Shown: positions 7,634 through 15,113 of the stretch, in pieces
Position numbering within the stretch: position 1 is the stretch's first letter
How the letters are laid out: each line of letters starts with the position of its first letter
From: JADHZC01 sp964409505
Lineage (GTDB): Bacteria; Pseudomonadota; Alphaproteobacteria; Rickettsiales; Rickettsiaceae
Direction: 5' to 3'
Length of the DNA: 28,178 bases
Assembly (NCBI GenBank): GCA_964409505.1
Contig: CAYPDK010000011.1
Location: 1 to 28,178, forward strand
Program-made: the position numbers and the translations under genes
The notes under the pieces: model-generated
What the model was told of the DNA's origin: nothing
Seen by the model: the letters and a program-made list of their open reading frames with translations, nothing else
Databases searched by the model: none

Positions 7634-9475
7634 CTATAATGAATGAATTTGATCATATATAAGCTTTGCTAATGATTTGCTAATTCCTCTTACTTTTGCA
7701 ATATCCTCAACTGAGGCCTCTAGTAGGACCTGAAAGGAATTAAAATATGAAATAAGAGAATGTTTTCTTTTTGGGCCTATTCCTTGAATTTGATCAAGTG
7801 ATGAGACGTAGATATTTTTATTCCTAAGTTTTCTATGAGATGAGATTGCAAATTTATGAGCTTGATCTCTTAAGACCTGAAAATAACTCATAATACTAAG
7901 ATTATTCTGCATCCTAAAGGGCTTATCAAAATCACTAAAATAAAGATTTTCATTCCCAGCACTTCTGTTATATCCCTTAGCAATACACAAAAATTTTATA
8001 TATATACCGTAACTGTGCATAATTTTTTTCGTAAGATTTTTATGGGCAAGTCCTCCATCTATGATCATAAAATCAGGCCTTATTTTATCAGAAAATTTTA
8101 ACATATCCTGGAATCTTCTATTTAACACTTGTTCAAGCAAAGTTAAGTCACTATGATATGAGGACTCCTTTAAATCTTTAGAGATATTAAAAACCCTATA
8201 TTCTTTTTTATCAAAACCATTTTCAGTAGCAACAACCATAGCTCCCACAGGATATGCTCCTTGTATATGGCTATTATCATATATTTCTATGCGCTGAGGA
8301 ATCTTATCTAAAGAAAACAATTTTTTTAATTGAATCAAGTTTTCCTTTAATTTTATAGATTTATTAAAAAAATTATCTAGAGCTGTCTGAGCATTTATTA
8401 AAAAATTTTGCAGTAATTTTTTCTCAGATTCCGTTTCAGGAGATGTAATCTCAACTTTTTGCTTACATAGTTGATATAAAGCTTCAATAATCATATTTTT
8501 AGACTCAATATGAGAATTAATCAAAATTTTTTTAGGAAGTAAATTTTTTTGATAAAACTCAATAAGAAATCTCTCTAAGACACGAGTATCAGAGACAAAA
8601 TTCTCTTCTAAATTATAAAGAGGTATGATATAAGACCTACCTCCAAAAGACTTATTGTTCCTATAAATTGATATATATATAGAAGCTACATTATTTTTTA
8701 TAAAAATCGCTAGTGCATCAACACTTTGAAGCTTAACCCCTCGAGCTTCAGATTCAATCTGAACAAAATTCAGAGCCTTAATTTTATCCCTAGTAAGAGC
8801 AGCCTCTTCAAATTTCATCTGAGAACTTAACAATTCCATTTGTTTTTGCAAAATGACTTGAAGCTTCTGATTTTTACCCAAAAAAAAATTTTTTACTTGT
8901 TTTACTAATATATCATAATTCTTTCTAGTAATTTTATCTACACAAGGAGCATAACACATATTAATATCATACTGGATGCAAGGCTTAGTACGAGAAGAAA
9001 AATAACTATCTTCACAAGATCTGAGCTTAAAAAGCTTCTGTAATTCTATTAAAACAAGCCTAAGCTTAGAAGCAGATACAAAAGGACCAAAAAACAACCC
9101 ATGTAACGACTCAATATCTAAATCTTTATCTCTGAACTTAATTAGTCTTGGAAACTCATGCTCTGTGTTAAGTTTTATATAAGGAAATGACTTATCATCT
9201 TTGAGTAAAATATTATATTTGGGTTTAAATTTTTTAATTAACTGACTCTCTAAAAGAAGAGCAGATGCCTCGCTATGTGTAATCTCATAATCTACAAAAT
9301 TTAACTCCTGTAACATGTAACTATTCTTAAGAGATTTATAGGACGCATATTGTGCTATTCTTTTTTGTAAATTTTTTGCTTTTCCAATGTAGATAATTTC
9401 TTTATCATGATATATCTTGTAGACTCCAGCTTTTGTTGGTAAATTAGGTATAATTGATTTTAAAAATTGATTCAC
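7634..9475 (-). CDS. uvrC: Excinuclease ABC subunit C (UvrC)
   Basis: Makes the dual incisions of nucleotide excision repair in complex with UvrB. All parts are present in 613 residues: GIY-YIG nuclease (about 12-92, GVYKIY and IIYIGKAKNLQKRI) for the 3' cut; the four-Cys cluster C154, C166, C174, C178; a UvrB-interacting helical pair (about 203-238, KFEEAALTRDKI); the RNase H-like nuclease (IEIYDNSHIQG, D400; later DFMIIDGG) for the 5' cut; and tandem helix-hairpin-helix at the C-terminus (IQGIGPKRK, VRGISKSLAKLI). The start codon at 9475 is GTG, preceded in frame by a stop at 9497-9499 with no ATG between. It is the first gene of the minus-strand run, divergent from the XRE regulator. Confidence 0.97.
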   Translation of the reverse strand: MNQFLKSIIPNLPTKAGVYKIYHDKEIIYIGKAKNLQKRIAQYASYKSLKNSYMLQELNFVDYEITHSEASALLLESQLIKKFKPKYNILLKDDKSFPYIKLNTEHEFPRLIKFRDKDLDIESLHGLFFGPFVSASKLRLVLIELQKLFKLRSCEDSYFSSRTKPCIQYDINMCYAPCVDKITRKNYDILVKQVKNFFLGKNQKLQVILQKQMELLSSQMKFEEAALTRDKIKALNFVQIESEARGVKLQSVDALAIFIKNNVASIYISIYRNNKSFGGRSYIIPLYNLEENFVSDTRVLERFLIEFYQKNLLPKKILINSHIESKNMIIEALYQLCKQKVEITSPETESEKKLLQNFLINAQTALDNFFNKSIKLKENLIQLKKLFSLDKIPQRIEIYDNSHIQGAYPVGAMVVATENGFDKKEYRVFNISKDLKESSYHSDLTLLEQVLNRRFQDMLKFSDKIRPDFMIIDGGLAHKNLTKKIMHSYGIYIKFLCIAKGYNRSAGNENLYFSDFDKPFRMQNNLSIMSYFQVLRDQAHKFAISSHRKLRNKNIYVSSLDQIQGIGPKRKHSLISYFNSFQVLLEASVEDIAKVRGISKSLAKLIYDQIHSL

Positions 9476-9520
9476 TTTAAAATTTTTAGTGTAAATTTAT
9501 AATGATTATTGTAATTTTTT

Positions 9521-9547
9521 TGTTATAAATATCAATATCCTATAACA
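9521..9547. repeat. Inverted repeat upstream of uvrC
   Basis: TGTTATA (9521-9527) and TATAACA (9541-9547) are perfect 7-bp arms with a 13-nt centre, 46-72 nt upstream of the uvrC GTG. This could be a regulator site or a leader hairpin. The AT-richness lowers its weight. Confidence 0.35.
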
Positions 9548-9611
9548 TGTATATTTATTATGTTACTATATTTTTTGCACAAATTTTTAATTTAAGTTAC
9601 AAAATTTTATG

Positions 9612-9628
9612 TTGAATAAATAATTCAA
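9612..9628. repeat. TTGAAT-n5-ATTCAA inverted repeat, possible operator
   Basis: The perfect 6-bp arms TTGAAT (9612-9617) and ATTCAA (9623-9628) are separated by AAATA, in the middle of the uvrC/XRE-regulator divergent region. The size and symmetry suit a dimeric helix-turn-helix operator. Autoregulation by the adjacent XRE protein is a guess. Confidence 0.3.
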
Positions 9629-9712
9629 TGTTAGTTGGATTTTGTTTTTTATCAATTTTTGTAAATAAAAGTTAAATATTTGTTGCATTTATATGTAACG
9701 TATAGTAAATTC

Positions 9713-9739
9713 TTGTTAAGAACTATTTTTTATTATAAT
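9713..9739 (+). promoter_or_regulatory. Candidate promoter of the XRE regulator
   Basis: A perfect TATAAT at 9734-9739 is preceded by TTGTTA at 9713-9718 (15-nt spacer) or TTCTTG at 9710-9715 (18-nt spacer). The start site would fall near 9745, leaving a leader of only about a dozen nucleotides before the ATG at 9757. No Shine-Dalgarno is visible, so the transcript may be nearly leaderless. Confidence 0.45.
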
Positions 9740-9756
9740 TAAAAATCTTTAAATTT

Positions 9757-10140
9757 ATGGCTAGACAAAACAAACAGATACAAGAGATAGATAAAGTTGT
9801 AGGAAAAAAAATTTATTCTTTACGCCTTGCAAAAGGATTATCTAGACAACAACTTGCTACTATAATAGGAGTAACACATCAACAATTACAAAAATACGAA
9901 AAAGGAACAAACAGAATTTCTGTAGGAAGATTAGTTCTAATCGCAAAGGCCTTACGTGAAAAAATAGATTACTTTTATCAGGATCTTCAACAGAAAAAAA
10001 CTAATACTTTTGAAACTAAACATCAGAGAATGTATCTTGAAATTTCAAGAAATTTTATGAAAATCAAAAATGTGGAGTATCAAAATGTGGTCAATGGTAT
10101 AATAAAATCTTTAGTAAAATTAGAAAAAGCATCCTCATAA
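9757..10140 (+). CDS. XRE (Cro/CI) family transcriptional regulator
   Basis: A 127-residue DNA-binding protein. The helix-turn-helix spans about residues 16-70 (GKKIYSLRLAKGLSRQQLA, IIGVTHQQLQKYEKG, ISVGRLVLIAKAL), with the canonical Q-L-x-x-Y-E-K-G of the recognition helix and following turn. It continues into a C-terminal helical tail of about 55 residues that may dimerise. Single-domain XRE proteins of this size are widely kept in alphaproteobacteria, including reduced Rickettsiales genomes, where some regulate stress or secretion genes. The targets of this one cannot be told from sequence. It is divergent from uvrC across a region with two inverted repeats, and is followed 159 nt later by psd. 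Confidence 0.9.
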   Translation: MARQNKQIQEIDKVVGKKIYSLRLAKGLSRQQLATIIGVTHQQLQKYEKGTNRISVGRLVLIAKALREKIDYFYQDLQQKKTNTFETKHQRMYLEISRNFMKIKNVEYQNVVNGIIKSLVKLEKASS

Positions 10141-10230
10141 AAACTGAGTAAGACTTTATAAGTTAGTTAGAGTAAATGAAATAGGATATGTTTAAATTGT
10201 GTAAAAAAAGAATTTTGCTGTAAAATTTCC

Positions 10231-10259
10231 TTTCAAAAAAGCCCCCTTCTTGATATAAT
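10231..10259 (+). promoter_or_regulatory. Candidate promoter of psd-pssA
   Basis: A perfect TATAAT at 10254-10259 follows a weak TTTCAA (10231-10236) at 17 nt. A CCTTCTT/AAGAAGG pair (10245-10251 and 10281-10287) could form a leader hairpin that would hide the AAGAAGG lying 12 nt upstream of the psd ATG. Whether this affects translation is speculative. Confidence 0.4.
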
Positions 10260-10299
10260 GAGTAACCAAATCTAAATTGTAAGAAGGCGTTGAGACTTT

Positions 10300-11007
10300 A
10301 TGAAAAATTATAATAGCATATATAAGATGATACATCCTGATGGATATTTGTTCATTATTATATTTGTAATTGGCACCTCTATACTATTTTCTATAAGTCA
10401 TTTTTTAGGTATTTTAGGAATAGTGGTGACAATATTTTGTATATTTTTTTTTAGAAATCCGATAAGAGTAACACCTCTAGTGGAAGGTCTTATAATAAGT
10501 CCCGCAGACGGACTAATTACAAATATACAAACAGTAACGCCCAGTGAAGAAATATCGTCTTCCTTAGATAATAAAAAAATGGTCAAGGTAAGTATATTCT
10601 TAAATGTACTAAACGTGCATATAAATAGAATTCCTATAAATGGCAAAATATTAAAACTCAAATATACTCCTGGAAAGTTTTTTAACGCATCTTTAGAAAA
10701 ATCTAGCATACATAATGAAAGACAAACAATAATCATAGAAGACAAATCCAGGAAGAATAAAATAGCTCTAGTTCAAATAGCAGGTCTTATAGCTCGGAGA
10801 ATAATATGTGACTTGGAGGAAGAAAAGGAAGTTAGCGTAGGAGAAAAATTTGGATTAATACGATTTGGAAGTAGAGTAGATTTATATATACCTGAAAATT
10901 CAAAATTACTTGTAAGTAAAGGCCAAACTGCCATAGCAGGCGAGACCCCTATAGCAAATTTTACTTCTGCTAAAACAGATTTTCCAATAGAGTTTACTAA
11001 AAGTTAA
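10300..11007 (+). CDS. psd: Phosphatidylserine decarboxylase proenzyme, short PSD-A type
   Basis: Converts phosphatidylserine to phosphatidylethanolamine at the inner membrane. Two hydrophobic helices lie near residues 17-51, followed by the catalytic domain with SPADG (67-71), the conserved LNVLNVHINR (101-110), and the self-cleavage motif RFGSR (188-192). There the chain is cut between G190 and S191 and Ser becomes the pyruvoyl cofactor. The 235-residue length and RFGSR motif (rather than LGST) are typical of the short alphaproteobacterial class. The gene is followed 10 nt later by pssA, which makes its substrate, so the two almost certainly form an operon. Confidence 0.96.
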   Translation: MKNYNSIYKMIHPDGYLFIIIFVIGTSILFSISHFLGILGIVVTIFCIFFFRNPIRVTPLVEGLIISPADGLITNIQTVTPSEEISSSLDNKKMVKVSIFLNVLNVHINRIPINGKILKLKYTPGKFFNASLEKSSIHNERQTIIIEDKSRKNKIALVQIAGLIARRIICDLEEEKEVSVGEKFGLIRFGSRVDLYIPENSKLLVSKGQTAIAGETPIANFTSAKTDFPIEFTKS

Positions 11008-11017
11008 AATTTTCTAT

Positions 11018-11788
11018 ATGAAATTTGTTCCATTTAATATGGTAATACCATCAATTATTACTATAGCGGGTTTAATTATAGGTGTTAGTTCAATAAGATT
11101 CGCTTTAGTTAGCAAATGGGAATTAGCCGTTACGTGCATAGTATTCGCTGCTATAATTGACGGAATTGACGGCAGGATTGCAAGAGCATTAAAATCTTCT
11201 TCTAATTTTGGAGCAGAACTGGATTCTCTTTGCGATTTAGCAAATTTTGGAGTATCACCAGGTGTACTCATTTATCTTTGGGCTTTTCAACAATATGAGT
11301 TTTATGTAATTTCTTGGGCAAGTATTTTGTTATTTGTGTCATGCATAGCCATAAGACTTGCAAAATTTAACATAGCAAACATAATTCCTGGTCACTTAAC
11401 GCAAGAAAAAGCAAGTGATAAAAATTACTCAAAGATAAATTTTTTCTTTGGCATACCCGCTCCAGGAGCGGCAATATTATTGATGATTCCAATCATGCTA
11501 GAATTTTCCCTTGAAGGAAACATAGACTACGAAATAAAAAGATATAAAATTCTTATAAATATATACATAATTGCCATAGCACTTTTAGCATCTAGTAACA
11601 TTCCAAGTTTTTCTTTAAAGGGCGCACCCATACCCAAGGAGTATCTGCTACCCTTAATGATACTATCTATCATTATTGTAATAATAACAATATTATACCC
11701 CTGGTATGCGATGCCTGTTTTAGGATTTTTATATTTAGTCAGCCTATTTTTGAGTTATACAGTTTTTCATCGACAAAAAAAAAAATAA
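11018..11788 (+). CDS. pssA: CDP-diacylglycerol-serine O-phosphatidyltransferase
   Basis: Makes phosphatidylserine from CDP-diacylglycerol and serine. The full CDP-alcohol phosphatidyltransferase signature is present: D48-G-I-D51-G52-R-I-A55-R56, then G65, D69 and D73. It is a 256-residue integral membrane protein with about 7-8 hydrophobic segments, for example near 8-23, 34-47, 90-110, 140-155 and 170-190, plus two at the C-terminus. The start is 10 nt after psd. The reading frame ends in an 11-A run just before the stop (RQKKKK). It converges on sdhE with a 15-nt gap and no visible intrinsic terminator. Confidence 0.95.
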   Translation: MKFVPFNMVIPSIITIAGLIIGVSSIRFALVSKWELAVTCIVFAAIIDGIDGRIARALKSSSNFGAELDSLCDLANFGVSPGVLIYLWAFQQYEFYVISWASILLFVSCIAIRLAKFNIANIIPGHLTQEKASDKNYSKINFFFGIPAPGAAILLMIPIMLEFSLEGNIDYEIKRYKILINIYIIAIALLASSNIPSFSLKGAPIPKEYLLPLMILSIIIVIITILYPWYAMPVLGFLYLVSLFLSYTVFHRQKKK

Positions 11789-11803
11789 CCTACAAAAATC
11801 TCT

Positions 11804-12078
11804 TCATTTTGACTTTTTAAAAAAGATAATTTTTTCTAAAGTAAACAAATCTATTTCCTTAATGGGTTTATTTGCTTCTTTTATCTTATTAAATAAGTAT
11901 GCATCAGAAAAAGTAAGGATTTTTTCAAGAAGTAACAATTCCCTGCGAGTCAAAGAAAATATATTTTTTTTGAGCAATTGAGAAAAAAAAAATCCATCTC
12001 TTTAGTCCCTCTGTGTAAGGCTTGATAAAGAATTTTTTTAGCTAATTTAGTAGTATTCTCATCCTTCATAATTTTCAT
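11804..12078 (-). pseudogene. sdhE: SdhE-like succinate dehydrogenase flavinylation factor, frameshifted in a 10-T tract
   Basis: SdhE helps attach FAD covalently to SdhA. From the ATG at 12078 (alternatively 12069) the minus strand encodes KLAKKILYQALHRGTKEMDFFF, which carries the family's RG-x-(K/R)-E-(L/M)-D core. The frame then fails: after a run of ten T (plus-strand A at 11983-11992) it terminates about 15 codons on. Adding one T (or removing two) restores a 91-residue protein running through SQLLKKNIFSLTRRELLLLE, LTFSDAYLFNKI and EANKP to a stop at 11804-11806. With one added T, the spacing between the GTKEMD core and the SLTRRE region equals that of E. coli SdhE (15 residues). The rest of the gene is intact. 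This fits sequencing error, polymerase slippage or a very recent mutation better than an old pseudogene. Confidence 0.75.
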
Positions 12079-12250
12079 AAATCTATTGCAAAAATAAAAA
12101 AAGCTCACTATGATTTGAATAGTAATTTGAGCTGTTGTTGAGATGTCATATAGTCTCGTATGATGCCATTTCATATTATGCATTCAGTTTGGAATCAACC
12201 TTATATCAAGCTAGAGCAGTACGCAGCAAGAATTAAAACTACAAGAAAAT

Positions 12251-12289
12251 TACATGTACTACATTACTACATTACATGTAATACATGTA
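12251..12289. promoter_or_regulatory. Three TACATGTA palindromes upstream of dnaA
   Basis: The 8-bp palindrome TACATGTA occurs at 12251-12258, 12273-12280 and 12282-12289. The last two form TTACATGTAATACATGTAA. They lie directly upstream of the candidate dnaA promoter in the sdhE/dnaA divergent gap (12079-12363), which otherwise holds no gene. Clustered palindromes of this kind suit a regulator-binding site. No convincing row of DnaA boxes is visible, so I do not call an origin. Confidence 0.45.
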
Positions 12290-12295
12290 AGTTAA

Positions 12296-12325
12296 TTGCA
12301 AAAGTTAAATTACAAATTATATAAC
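12296..12325 (+). promoter_or_regulatory. Candidate dnaA promoter
   Basis: TTGCAA (12296-12301) and TATAAC (12320-12325) are 18 nt apart, immediately after the TACATGTA cluster and about 38 nt before the dnaA ATG. No clear Shine-Dalgarno precedes the ATG. Confidence 0.4.
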
Positions 12326-12363
12326 AAACCACAAATACTTTGTATTATACATCATAAATTAAC

Positions 12364-13800
12364 ATGAGTCAAGAAGCAAAACATTTTTCTAATTCAACTC
12401 TGCAAGATACAGAGTACCATATATCTTTATGGAATAAAGTATTATTAGATCTAAAATTGTGTTATGGAGAAAAATCTTATAAGAATTGGTTTGATAAAAT
12501 TGGTTTTTATGAATTATCTAGTTATGGGTCGATAATACTATCCGCTCCGACAAACTTTATTAAGGATTGGATAAAATCTAATTATTTGAGTAAAATAATA
12601 AGTTTATACTCTGCTCACGACAGTAACGTAGAATATGTAGAAATTATTACTGCTCCAGGAATTTTAGCTAATCAAAAAACCGTTTCTTCACAATCTTTAG
12701 TAGCCCCTGAAAAAAAATCTGAAGGTTCTAAGTTAGATCTAGATACTACTTTCTCAGATAAGAAAAAGGAAATTTTTTCTGCTTTAGATCCAAGATTTAC
12801 ATTCAAAAATTTTGTAGTTGGAACATCTAATGAATTAGCATACACAGCAGCTTTTTCTGTGGCCGAGACCAAAACTGCAATTTTGGGTTCAAATCCTTTA
12901 TTTTTATACGGTGGAGTAGGACTTGGTAAGACTCATTTAATGCATGCAATAGCTCTACATGCGCTTAGCATAAATAAAAATAAGAAAATATTATACATGT
13001 CTGCAGAAAAATTTATGTACCTCTTTATAAAAGCTATACGTACAAAAGACGTAATGTCTTTCAAGGAATATTTTAGATCTGTCGATATTTTAATGATAGA
13101 CGATATACAATTCATATGTGGTAAAAATAGCACTCAGGAAGAATTTTTTCATACTTTTAATGCAATCATAGATAATAATAGTCAAATAGTTATATCTTGT
13201 GACAGATCGCCTTCAGATTTAGACAACATAGAAGATAGAATTAAATCTCGCTTGGGATGGGGATTAGTAGCCGACGTTCACGAAACAACTTACGAATTAA
13301 GGCTAGGTATCTTACAATCTAAGGTGGAGCAATTAAAAATTAATATTTCAGATAAAATACTAGAATTTTTAGCAAAAAAAATCACTTCTAACGTGAGAGA
13401 ATTAGAGGGAGCTTTAAATAAAGTAATTGCGCATTCAAATCTTATGCAAAGAGAACTATCTCTTGATGTTACTAAAGAAATTTTAAAAGATCTTTTAAGG
13501 TCTAATGAGAAAATAATTACAATAGATCAGATTAAAGATAGAGTGTCAGAAAGATTCAATGTAAAAAAGACTGATATGTCGTCAAATAAGAGATCCAAGA
13601 ACTTAGTACGACCAAGACAAATAGCTATGTATTTATCAAAAAAGCTAACTACCAAAAGTTTATCAGATATATGTGATCAATTCGGGAAAAAAGATCATAC
13701 AACTATGATTCATACTACAAAACGCATTGAGGCCTTATTAAAAACTGACCCTGAGTTAAAAGATGATGTATCTGAATTAATAAAAATACTAAAAAAGTAA
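12364..13800 (+). CDS. dnaA: Chromosomal replication initiator protein DnaA
   Basis: Binds DnaA boxes and melts the origin in its ATP form. All domains are present in 478 residues: domain I (about 20-95), a short linker (domain II, about 100-135), the AAA+ domain III with Walker A GGVGLGKT (183-190), Walker B ILMIDDIQF (242-250) and an ARIDRIK-type box (IEDRIKSRL), and DNA-binding domain IV with the signature KKDHTTMIHTTKRI (about 442-455). It is followed 37 nt later by dnaN in the classic order. The upstream gap carries three TACATGTA palindromes and a plausible promoter. Confidence 0.98.
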   Translation: MSQEAKHFSNSTLQDTEYHISLWNKVLLDLKLCYGEKSYKNWFDKIGFYELSSYGSIILSAPTNFIKDWIKSNYLSKIISLYSAHDSNVEYVEIITAPGILANQKTVSSQSLVAPEKKSEGSKLDLDTTFSDKKKEIFSALDPRFTFKNFVVGTSNELAYTAAFSVAETKTAILGSNPLFLYGGVGLGKTHLMHAIALHALSINKNKKILYMSAEKFMYLFIKAIRTKDVMSFKEYFRSVDILMIDDIQFICGKNSTQEEFFHTFNAIIDNNSQIVISCDRSPSDLDNIEDRIKSRLGWGLVADVHETTYELRLGILQSKVEQLKINISDKILEFLAKKITSNVRELEGALNKVIAHSNLMQRELSLDVTKEILKDLLRSNEKIITIDQIKDRVSERFNVKKTDMSSNKRSKNLVRPRQIAMYLSKKLTTKSLSDICDQFGKKDHTTMIHTTKRIEALLKTDPELKDDVSELIKILKK

Positions 13801-13837
13801 ATTAATTTAAATAAATCACTTAATTAAGGTGCGCACA

Positions 13838-15025
13838 ATGAAAGAAACTTCTCTCCCTACGAATGAAAATTATTCCGAGATAGATTTTATAGTAGATAAG
13901 AGAGAACTGTTAAATATCCTTGTTTTTGCAAACCTCATAGTAGAAAAAAGAGTTATTTTAAAGCAATTACAATATGTCAAAATTTCTACTAGCGAGACAT
14001 CTATTATTATAGAATCTACAGATCTTGACATATATTTATATCAAGAAATTCCTTCTATTATCAAAGTAAAAGGACAAATAACTATAAATTCTCAGCTTTT
14101 TTTAGATATAATAAGAAGAATTATAACAAAAGACGTAAAAGTAAGAAAAGATCAGAAAAATAACTATTTAGAGATAATAAGCGGGAATTCTTTTTTCAAG
14201 TTATTTACCTTTGACCTTACAAATTTTCCTACTCTTGAAGAGACATTTTCTAATTATGTTATTAATTTTCAAATTGAAGCCAGCAAATTACATAGTTTGA
14301 TACAAAAAACTGTATTTTCTGCCTCATCGGAGGATACAAGATACAATTTGAATGGTATTTTTTTACAAAAAAAAAAAAATGAATTAAGTAGCGTAGCAAC
14401 AGATGCTCACAGATTAGCTCTTTCAAAGATAAACTTAGTGCAATCTCAGGGAGAGATAAAAGAATTTGACATAATTATTCCTAAAAAATCTACTACTGAG
14501 CTACTAAAAATACTTAAAGATTCTAGATATTCCACATCCAAAGTGTCTATTTTTATAAAAGAGAATAGAATAAAATTTGAATGTGATAATTTTAAATTAA
14601 TCTCTAAGCTAATTAACAGCTCATATCCCGACTATAATTCTTTTATTCCTAAGAAGAACCAAAATATCCTGAAAATCAACAAAATATTACTAATAAACGC
14701 AATTGAGAGGATTTCTACAATAATAAACGATAAATTTCGAGCAATTAGAGTAGATTTTGATCCAAGCAAAGATTCTTTAACACTTTCTGCATTCAATGAC
14801 AACGCGGGTAGTGCCATTGAAAATATCAGAGCGTCTCAAAAAAAAGATGAATTATGTGTTTTGGAAGGCTCAGCTAATTCAATATCATTAAATCCAAGCT
14901 ATATAATTGAAGTACTAAACGTCATAGAAGAGGAATTAGTGTATTTGTATTTTGATAACGAATCCTCTCCAATGGTAATAAAGGAGAAGGATTCAATATT
15001 CGTTGTTATGCCTTTGAGACGTTAA
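13838..15025 (+). CDS. dnaN: DNA polymerase III beta subunit (sliding clamp)
   Basis: The ring-shaped clamp that tethers replicative polymerase to DNA. The length is about 395 residues, with three clamp folds. Recognisable segments include the domain 1 start FIVDKRELL, the domain 2 stretch SASSEDTRYNLNGIFL followed by ATDAHRLAL, and the C-terminal hydrophobic-pocket ending SPMVIKEKDSIFVVMPLRR. I chose the ATG at 13838 because TAAGG (13825-13829) lies 8 nt upstream. A GTG at 13829 is in frame but would sit on that ribosome binding site. It is co-directional with dnaA and probably cotranscribed. The gene contains a run of 13 A encoding part of QKKKN. Confidence 0.96.
   Translation: MKETSLPTNENYSEIDFIVDKRELLNILVFANLIVEKRVILKQLQYVKISTSETSIIIESTDLDIYLYQEIPSIIKVKGQITINSQLFLDIIRRIITKDVKVRKDQKNNYLEIISGNSFFKLFTFDLTNFPTLEETFSNYVINFQIEASKLHSLIQKTVFSASSEDTRYNLNGIFLQKKKNELSSVATDAHRLALSKINLVQSQGEIKEFDIIIPKKSTTELLKILKDSRYSTSKVSIFIKENRIKFECDNFKLISKLINSSYPDYNSFIPKKNQNILKINKILLINAIERISTIINDKFRAIRVDFDPSKDSLTLSAFNDNAGSAIENIRASQKKDELCVLEGSANSISLNPSYIIEVLNVIEEELVYLYFDNESSPMVIKEKDSIFVVMPLRR
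14367..14379 (+). repeat. 13-A homopolymer inside dnaN
   Basis: Thirteen consecutive A encode Gln-Lys-Lys-Lys-Asn at the end of the LNGIFLQKKKN segment. The reading frame is intact at this length. Such runs are prone to slippage by replication and RNA polymerases. Confidence 0.9.
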
Positions 15026-15113
15026 GAATTGATTTTATTAAAGAAATGTTAAAAAAAGAAATAAAAAATCATATTACAATAGAAAAAATCTTTTTTAATA
15101 GAGTAAATCAAAT

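Noticed and set aside
10398..10745. 115-codon minus-strand open frame opposite psd
   Set aside because: It is entirely antisense to a well-supported gene and has no recognisable domain.
11950..12183. 77-codon minus-strand open frame read as a complete small protein
   Set aside because: Its N-terminal part is upstream of the SdhE homology and its C-terminal part is out-of-frame sequence after the 10-T tract. The real gene is the frameshifted sdhE.
12184..12363. dnaA upstream region as oriC
   Set aside because: No cluster of DnaA boxes and no TTAA-N7-TTAA CtrA sites. The one TTAA pair here has a 9-nt spacer. Rickettsiales origins are not generally placed at dnaA.
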